DNA of 64,000 nt from NCBI GenBank assembly GCA_902806575.1, contig CADCXD010000010.1:930001-994000 (forward strand), given 5' to 3'. Positions 56,896 to 64,000 of the stretch are shown piece by piece. Origin of the DNA: Jackrogersella multiformis. Its lineage: Eukaryota; Ascomycota; Sordariomycetes; Xylariales; Hypoxylaceae. Positions within the stretch are counted from its first letter, which is position 1; every line of letters begins with the position of its first letter. A program made the position numbers and the translations under genes. Below the pieces are notes generated by a model, which saw only the letters and a program-made list of their open reading frames with translations, searched no databases and had not been told where the DNA came from.

Positions 56896-59800
56896 ATGGC
56901 TGCAGCGATTGGAAGCATCAGCCGATTCCATGGCTGGATCCTTCCTCCTGCAACTCCAAAAGCAAAAGCAGCGTTGATAGGTAGACAACCAACACAAGTG
57001 AGGCAAGGTCGACAGCTCATGCTTCGGCTAGTCACACGTGTAACTCGGTCGACCAAAACTAAAACTCCGCTTTGCGGATTCCGAAAACTTCCAATTCCAT
57101 TCACCGCCCGGCCTACTATAGCTAGTATAGCTTACTCACCACAACCTGCACAACGTGCTTCTACTCATCTCGAGTTAGATCAATCACGTAGTACACGCTT
57201 ATTCAGTTGCGCCTCATCAAGAACCAAGCAACCAGATTGGTCATTTATCCCCTTGCCGTCGCGTGCCTCTCCCAGAAGAACATTTTCGACAACGACCTAC
57301 CCCACCATGGCCGCTACTAGGTTGGATGGTACAGCCATTGCGAAGAAGATCCGTGAGAGACTCGCCGCCGAGGTAGTCGAGAAGCAAAAGGCCAATCCGA
57401 AGTACCAGCCATGCCTCAAGATCATCCAAGGTTGGTACTTCATCGTTATACTCTCAAAATGCAGATCAGATGCTAATATCGTTGGCTCCTAGTCGGTAAT
57501 CGATCTGATTCATGTACGTCGTGACTCAAACCCCCTCCCCCCGTAAGCTGTGCCGCAACTAATTGACTCATAGCGACATATGTCCGCATGAAGCTCAAGG
57601 CCGCTCAAGAGGTAAGATTTCCCTATTTGAATATCATATTCTATATATCATATTCTATATATAATATCCCAGGATCTAACAGTTGTGACTCACAAAGGCC
57701 AATATCTCTTGTGAACTTCTACATTTCCCTGAGGATATCACCGAGACAGAGCTCTTGGCGCAGCTGCACATCTTAAATAATGACGTTACGGTACACGGCG
57801 TCCTGGTCCAACTGCCGCTACCTAAGCAGATCGATGAGTATGCCATCACTTCTGCAGTCGCAGATGAGAAGGATGTCGATGGTTTCGGTACCACCAATAT
57901 CGGCGAGCTGGCCAAGAAAGGTGGCCACCCGTTCTTCGTCCCCTGTACCCCCAAGGGAGTCATGGTCCTCCTGGAGGAAGCAGGCGTGGACCTGAAGGGT
58001 AAGGATGCTGTTGTCCTTGGTCGAAGCGACATCGTTGGAAGCCCGGTTAGTTATTTGCTGAAAAATGCCGATGCAACTGTTACCGTCTGCCATTCTAAGA
58101 CCCAAGGCATTGAAGAGAAAGTGAAGAAGGCAGATATTGTTGTTGCTGCTATCGGACAGCCTGCCTTCGTAAAAGGGGAATGGCTTAAACCGGGTGCCGT
58201 GGTCATCGACGTCGGGACCAACTACATCCCTGATGCGTCCAAGAAGTCGGGACAACGGCTGGTTGGCGATGTTGAATTCGAGTCGGCTTCTCAAGTTGCT
58301 TCCTGCATTACGCCAGTTCCGGGCGGCGTCGGTCCCATGACTGTTGCTATGTTATTGCAAAATGTTATTGATGGTACTACGATGTATTTCGAGCGACAAA
58401 GAAAGAGGCGTATAATCCCTCTTCCTATCAACCCGCGTACTCCAGTTCCATCAGATATCGAAATTTCAAGATCGCAACCACCGAAACCTGTCACGAGAGT
58501 TGCCGAAGAGGTTGGTATTGCGCAACACGAGTTAGAGCCCTACGGCGCATACAAAGCTAAGGTCGATCTAAGTTTGTTGAAGCGGTTAGAGCATCGTCGT
58601 AATGGCCGATATGTTGTTGTCACCGGCATCACTCCCACTCCTCTGGGCGAAGGGAAATCTACTACAACTATGGGGTTGGCACAAGCACTAGGAGCGCATC
58701 TAGGTCGAATCACTTTCGCAAACGTCCGACAGCCTAGTCAAGGTCCTACTTTTGGCATCAAGGGAGGTGCAGCTGGCGGCGGTTACAGCCAGGTCATACC
58801 CATGGATGAATTTAATTTGCACTTAACCGGTGATATCCATGCCATCTCTGCAGCTAATAACCTACTCGCTGCTGCCATCGAGACCCGTATGTTCCACGAG
58901 AACACGCAGAAGGATGGGCCGCTTTACCGAAGATTAGTACCGACGAAGAACGGAAGGAGAGCTTTCGCTCCCGTCATGTTCCGGCGACTAAAGAAGCTAA
59001 GCATTGATAAGATCGACCCTAATGAGCTTACTGAGGATGAGATTCACCGATTTGCCAGGTTGGATATAGACCCAGAGACCATCACCTGGAGGCGCGTACT
59101 AGATGTTAACGATCGCCACTTGCGCGGTATCACTGTTGGCATCGCGCCGACCGAAAAAGGGCAGAGCCGAGTGACCGGGTTTGATATATCTGTCGCTAGC
59201 GAGTGCATGGCCATTCTCGCGATGAGCAATAGCCTGGATGATATGCGAGAAAGACTCGGTCGAATGGTCGTCGCTACCTCGAGATCGGGCGACCCGGTCA
59301 CTTGCGACGACATAGGGGCTGGAGGTGCATTGACAGCTCTCATGAAGGATGCTATCAAACCGAACTTGATGCAGACCCTAGAGGGGACCCCTGTCTTTGT
59401 GCACGCTGGTCCTTTCGCCAACATTAGCATTGGCAACAGCTCCATCCTTGCTGACAAAATGGCACTCAAACTTGCAGGCACTGAGCCTGATGAGGATCAC
59501 AACACCAAGGCCGGCTTTGCCGTAACTGAAGCTGGCTTTGACTTCACCATGGGAGGCGAGCGTTTCTTCAACATCAAGTGTCGTGCCTCAGGACTAGTGC
59601 CCGACGTAGTCGTTGTCGTCGCTACGGTTCGAGCTTTGAAGGTACATGGTGGCGGCCCACCCATTGCCCCTGGCGCACCATTAGACCCCGTGTACAAGCA
59701 GGAGAATGTCGAGGTCTTACGAAGCGGCTGCGTAAACCTTAGGAAACACATTGCAAATGCTAAGTCTTATGGGTGCCCAGTCGTGGTTGCTATCAACAAG

Positions 59801-60393
59801 TTTGCCACCGATACCGATGCCGAGATTGCCGTCGTGCGAGAGGAAGCCATTGCCGCCGGTGCTGAGGACGCCATCTTGGCTAACCACTGGGCTGAAGGTG
59901 GAAAGGGCGCGATAGATCTTGCCAAGGGGGTGATCGCCGCTTCCGAGAAGCCAAAGAACTTCAAGCTACTATATGATGTGAATGTGGGCTCCATTGAGCA
60001 ACGCATGGAGACCATCTGCCAGAAGATGTATGGCGCCTCCGCTGTCGAGTTTAGCGAGCTTGCCCAGAAGAAGATCGACACATACACGAAACAGGGCTTC
60101 GGAAATCTCCCTATCTGCATCGCTAAGACGCAATATTCGCTCTCTCATGACCCGGATCTCAAAGGCGCACCCACCGGCTTCACGGTCCCGATTAGGGACG
60201 TGAGGATGGCCGCGGGCGCAGGCTATTTGTAAGCGCAGCGATGTAATTCCATAACCTCTAAACAATTTGCTAAACTTGAAACAGGTACGCTCTTGCCGCT
60301 GATATCCAGACAATTCCCGGGTTACCAACCGCTCCGGGATACTTGAATGTCGACGTCGATACCGAAACAGGCGAGATCGACGGGCTTTTCTAG
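56896..60393 (+). CDS. Trifunctional C1-tetrahydrofolate synthase, mitochondrial/cytosolic
   Basis: Exons 56896-57430, 57493-57513, 57574-57611, 57698-60228 and 60285-60393 give 1077 residues. Two are micro-exons of 21 and 38 bases; together they encode GNRSD and STYVRMKLKAAQE, the latter with the Tyr and Lys of the dehydrogenase/cyclohydrolase active site. Residues 1-137 are basic and Ser/Thr-rich and end RRTFSTTTYPT, a mitochondrial presequence. A second ATG at 57307 in the context CCCACCATGG would give a 940-residue cytosolic form. The dehydrogenase-cyclohydrolase domain spans about 140-430. The formyl-THF synthetase follows, with its ATP site TPTPLGEGKSTTT near 513 and GFAVTEAGFDFTMGGERFF. 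It interconverts one-carbon folates for purine, thymidylate and formyl-Met synthesis (Ade3/Mis1 type). Confidence 0.95.
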
Positions 60394-61772
60394 ACGCTTA
60401 GAAATCGTGGTTGTTCTTTACGATTAGACAGACCTAGATGAATCTAGACCTATTAGAAACAAAGTCTTAAATCGTTGCATTTGGTGAGTCTGCATTGGCT
60501 TCAACGGATTCAACCGGGTTGGAGCATTTCGGCCACGGGGAGCATAACGGGGTACGATATCCTGGCAGTTGGTCAGCATCGGTGTTTATAATATATATGA
60601 TTCCTTCAACAGCAATGTATACCACAAGATTACATCTATAGGGAGCCTTAGATAAACCTCCTGAGAAATTTATTTGCTTTGGATTGTTTCACAATTCGAC
60701 AAGTCTTACTAGTAAGGTACTTAAGTGTATGTTCTTCACTATGGCAACTAGAGTATGGCCATTATCAACCTACCCAGGCAGTATACAATGCAGATAAAGC
60801 AAGTGTGTATGATGGTATCAAATAGACATACACCTATGGATCCTTCAACAGCGTTCGCTTGCGCTGTCTTCGTGATTTCGTACACTTAAACTCGGAGGAT
60901 TATTGCCTATCTACATCCCACTCATTAGGACGAAGAACTAGCCACGACTCTGTATGGAGGCCTACGATGTTAAGCTTCGACAATACCACACATTTTGGAG
61001 TGAATACGGGCTGATGGGTATTACATCCAGCTCGATCGGAACCAACTCGCCATGTTACGTCTAGGTACGCTATTAGCTTGCTAGAACGCAACAGAGCTAC
61101 ATATTCACCTCTTCATCACCAGGCACCTCAAACACCACACACGGCTGCAATGTACTTATACATACGTATTTTCTTCGCATTACGTTTACTACTTCAACCG
61201 ACATGCGCTCATACTCACTCGCGCAACGCTATCCGCGGACGACAGACTCGGGCTACCCTATCTTCGCCCCACGACCAAAGTGCTCTAGATCGGCATATTC
61301 TTTCTCTTTTCTTCTCCCTCGCCTCTCCTTCTCTCTTCTGGATATATGCCATGCAAAAAAAAAACAAGACGGGAAAAAAAAAGAGACGAACTTCCCCCTT
61401 CCCTACCTCCGGTCCTTTTAGAAGAAAACAAAAACCCCGCGGAATATGCCAGTTATTAAAAATGATCTATCTTTCCATGCTATCCATGCCGCTCCCTAGA
61501 AGAAGAGAAGTCGTTTCTCGTGAATCGTCGTGAACCCGCCCGCCCGGCTTTTTGTTTCTCTCGGGGTATAGCCGTATTAGCATTTAGGGTTGCGTTGGGA
61601 CGCACCAAAAGTTCGATGTTGGAGTGTAGGGTTCGAAGAAAAGACATGTGGCGGAGGTATGAGGAACTCCTAATTCGCTGATTGGTAAATCCATCGTAGT
61701 ATATAGTCATCGCTTATGTAATACTACAAGACCATATGGCAAAACTCTTCTAACAAATTTATTCGCCCACGT
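60394..61772. other. Intergenic between convergent genes, about 1.4 kb
   Basis: No gene is recognised. The frames at 61.1-61.5 kb are Ser/Lys-rich low-complexity sequence with A-runs and look like the 3' untranslated region of the forkhead gene. Confidence 0.5.
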
Positions 61773-64000
61773 TTAAGCCGAAAGTGCGGGTTTCTTAGCT
61801 TCTGGTTGTTCTGAGCTTGCACTTCCGGGTCCTTCGTCCAGATGTCTCTTTTGACCGGCAATCTGGTCAACAACTCCCGCACTAGGTGGTGCTGGACTAT
61901 ACATATTTGGCGCGGGTGCTGGCGTGATTGCCTTGGCAGCCATTTCGGATTGCTCGATGCAGCCATTGCTATTATTGATTGCATCTTCATGCAGTCTCTT
62001 CTGCCCAATCTGATCAACAACACCCGCACTAGGCGGTGCTGGAGTCGACATGTTAGGGATCACTGCCGGTGGATAAACTTTCACTGGATCAGGTCTATCT
62101 GTGGCTATAGCGCCGTTGCCAAACGCATCGTCATGTAGTCGCTTTTGCCCGGCGATTTGGTCGACAACGCCTGCGCTTGGAGGTGCCGGGGTAGAGACAT
62201 TGTGTGTTAGCACTCCCGTAGCCGAATTTTGCATAGATGGCGAAGCGGCCGCAGAATCTCTACGGGTGACAGGGGGCCGAGACATTGCGCTCGCCCCTGG
62301 GCGGGAGATACCCATTGGGCTTGGACGTTGAATCAATACACCAGAACGTGGGATTGGTGGTGGCGTTGGCTTCGCGGCCGCTGCTGGAGATGCTAAGGGG
62401 GATTGCATGCTAAGGGGGTTGGCCACTGTTCCTTGGTTAGTTTGGATAGTTCCTAACATAGGCGTAAGCGGTTGAGCCGGGGCCGGCGATGCAGACGGAG
62501 GAGCTTGAGATGAATAGACTTGTTGGGTGGCTATCGCTGGGGCAGGAGGCGTAGATCGGACTTGGAGACTATGTGCTCTGCGCGCGTCCGCGATTATCTG
62601 TGTGACAGATTTGACCATCAACCTGTCTGCTTCTTCCCATCCTTGAATCGGTCCGGCGTTCGGCAAGCCCTGTGCTCGATTTATGGCTAAATCTACGATA
62701 GCCTCTGCTTGGTCCGTCTTTTTCTTCAGAGCGACAACCATAGTGTCTCGGAAATTCTTAACTCTCCGCTGTATTTCGACATCTAGAGTAGCCGCCGGTG
62801 CTGGACTTGGGGTTGGTACACTTGGGGCCGGTGTTGATTTCGCCGCAGGAGGCATAGCTGGTGCAGGAGAAGCAGATGTCGCCTGTCGCTGTTGTTTAGC
62901 CTGCATTTCGCTGATCATATTCCGTACCGCATTTATCAAGGTTTTCTCGATCGACTCAAAACCTGGAGGCACACTAGCATGAACTGGTAGGCCACGCGCA
63001 CGGCTTATCGCAGAATCGATGATTTGTGTAGCATAGTGAGTCTGCTTAGAAATGACGCCTAGCATATTTGCCCTAAACTGGGCAATAGCTTTCTCAATCT
63101 CCGGTGACAGCGGTGGCCGCGTCGTACTATCGGGCACGCTCGGCATCGGCTGCTGTTGATATTGAGAGGAAGGCTGGGCCGCGTGCTGTTGCATCGGTAT
63201 AGTAGGCAGTGTCTGCGGGTTTGGCGCTGCAGAAACCTCTGATTTGATGGGAGGGTTAGCCTGGGGAGGTGGTTTCGCGTAAGGCGAGCTATAAGTATTC
63301 TGCTGAGCGTTGTTAGGCTGTCTGGAGAGGTACCCGAGAGGCAGTTGAGCTGGTGCTGGAGCCTGCGCCGGGTATACTTGCTGAGAGAGCGGCGACTGAG
63401 AAAATGGTGTTTGAAAAGGCTGAGGAGGAGGCTGGCCAGCCAGGTTTTGGTAACCCGCATGCAGCTGTTTAGTGTCAGCCCCGTAGTTTGGTAAGTTCTG
63501 ACCAAAACCATGGTTGTTTATTTGTAAGTATGGGCCATTCTGGTATCCTTCCGACTGTTGCTCCGGAGGTAGCTGAGGAGGAAGATGTGCTGAACCAAGC
63601 TGTCCAAGTTGGCCGTCAGGAGAATTCGGCTTGCGCTTTTTCCCGGCGTCAAGCTCTACCCCGGGAACGCGACACCACAATCCAGTACCCTCAGCCTTCT
63701 TGAAGGCTTCGTTTCCGATCAAGTTGTGGCGCACGCTGCTTTCCCACCCCTTCGTCTCCGCAGAGAAGTAAAACCACGGATATTTCGACATGATCCTCTT
63801 GTAGATTTGTTTTAGGGTCAAGCCTTCCAGCGGTCCATTTGTCAATGCCTCGTCAATTAAAACGCCATAATTCTTGGTGGGTTTCTGTAGTTGCTCTTCG
63901 GTGAAGTCTTCTTTCTGGAGTTCTAGAGGCGGAGATTTTGGTCGAACCTTCTTCTCTTTCTTTTCTCTTGCTCGTCTCTCAACATCGGAGCCTTCCTCGC
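61773..64000 (-). CDS. Forkhead transcription factor, FHL1-type (5' part beyond window)
   Basis: The open frame enters from the window end, so the N-terminus, where FHL1 proteins carry an FHA domain, is not visible. About 741 residues remain. The forkhead domain starts with KPTKNYGVLIDEALTNG and continues through LTLKQIYKRIMSKYPWFYF, then KGWESSVRHNLIGNEAFKKA and TGLWCRVPGVELD. The Y-G-V-L-I-x-E-A-L entry and the VRHNL core are what I know from fungal FHL1-like factors, which control ribosomal-protein genes. The long tail is Gln/Pro/Ala-rich and contains three copies of a repeat centred on PAPPSAGVVDQI and QKR. It ends KKPALSA. With IMP3 and bS18m it is the third ribosome-related gene in the window. 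Confidence 0.86.
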   Translation of the reverse strand, partial: EEGSDVERRAREKKEKKVRPKSPPLELQKEDFTEEQLQKPTKNYGVLIDEALTNGPLEGLTLKQIYKRIMSKYPWFYFSAETKGWESSVRHNLIGNEAFKKAEGTGLWCRVPGVELDAGKKRKPNSPDGQLGQLGSAHLPPQLPPEQQSEGYQNGPYLQINNHGFGQNLPNYGADTKQLHAGYQNLAGQPPPQPFQTPFSQSPLSQQVYPAQAPAPAQLPLGYLSRQPNNAQQNTYSSPYAKPPPQANPPIKSEVSAAPNPQTLPTIPMQQHAAQPSSQYQQQPMPSVPDSTTRPPLSPEIEKAIAQFRANMLGVISKQTHYATQIIDSAISRARGLPVHASVPPGFESIEKTLINAVRNMISEMQAKQQRQATSASPAPAMPPAAKSTPAPSVPTPSPAPAATLDVEIQRRVKNFRDTMVVALKKKTDQAEAIVDLAINRAQGLPNAGPIQGWEEADRLMVKSVTQIIADARRAHSLQVRSTPPAPAIATQQVYSSQAPPSASPAPAQPLTPMLGTIQTNQGTVANPLSMQSPLASPAAAAKPTPPPIPRSGVLIQRPSPMGISRPGASAMSRPPVTRRDSAAASPSMQNSATGVLTHNVSTPAPPSAGVVDQIAGQKRLHDDAFGNGAIATDRPDPVKVYPPAVIPNMSTPAPPSAGVVDQIGQKRLHEDAINNSNGCIEQSEMAAKAITPAPAPNMYSPAPPSAGVVDQIAGQKRHLDEGPGSASSEQPEAKKPALSA

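Noticed and set aside
1..64000. CRISPR arrays, prophage, bacterial operons, rRNA genes
   Set aside because: The window is eukaryotic; no regularly spaced repeats, phage genes or rRNA sequence were seen.

Overview
The window comes from a filamentous ascomycete (Pezizomycotina, most likely a Sordariomycete). The genes carry short GT-AG introns of about 50-130 bases. The protein set is typically fungal: an ISWI remodeller, eIF3i, a trifunctional C1-tetrahydrofolate synthase with a mitochondrial presequence, an FHL1-type forkhead factor, a CIA84-like PPR protein, a DPP5-like secreted peptidase and an MCT-like MFS transporter. Many intergenic stretches carry a dispersed palindromic motif of the TACCTAGGTA type. 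I placed the organism by family recognition and gene style only; no search was run. Exon coordinates were worked out by hand from splice signals, reading frame and family expectation.

Three zones can be seen. (1) 1-7.6 kb is a housekeeping block: an ERCC6L2-like SNF2 ATPase (cut by the window edge), IMP3, mitochondrial bS18m and a mitochondrial PPR protein. (2) 8.6-33.5 kb is an accessory zone, gene-poor and visibly AT-rich between about 12 and 21 kb. It holds two short-chain dehydrogenases, a C6 transcription-factor fragment, an extradiol-dioxygenase (LigB) relic, a DMT/EamA transporter, a three-exon SRPBCC gene that no single long reading frame reveals, two interstitial telomere-repeat tracts, a frameshifted F-box gene, an uncharacterised fungal-family protein, an amidohydrolase, a tyrosine phosphatase, an MFS transporter, a cytochrome P450 pseudogene and an arylamine N-acetyltransferase relic. 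(3) 34.5-64 kb is mostly core: HEM2, a 297-bp MITE, two secreted peptidases in tandem (M28 and S9C/DPP5-like), an acyltransferase-3 membrane protein, a TAPR1/HAPSTR1-like protein, ISWI, eIF3i, C1-THF synthase and a forkhead factor cut by the window end.

How the genes fit together: the core genes serve ribosome biogenesis (IMP3, FHL1), mitochondrial translation and complex I assembly (bS18m, PPR), haem and one-carbon metabolism (HEM2, C1-THF synthase), translation initiation and chromatin. The accessory zone looks like the decayed remains of a small-molecule or aromatic catabolism/detoxification locus: intact SDRs, SRPBCC and transporters sit among broken P450, N-acetyltransferase, dioxygenase and regulator genes. 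I found no new defence system or phage-like system. The most unusual items are the decayed detoxification island, the interstitial telomere tracts, the MITE with hairpins inside its terminal repeats, and the hidden SRPBCC gene.
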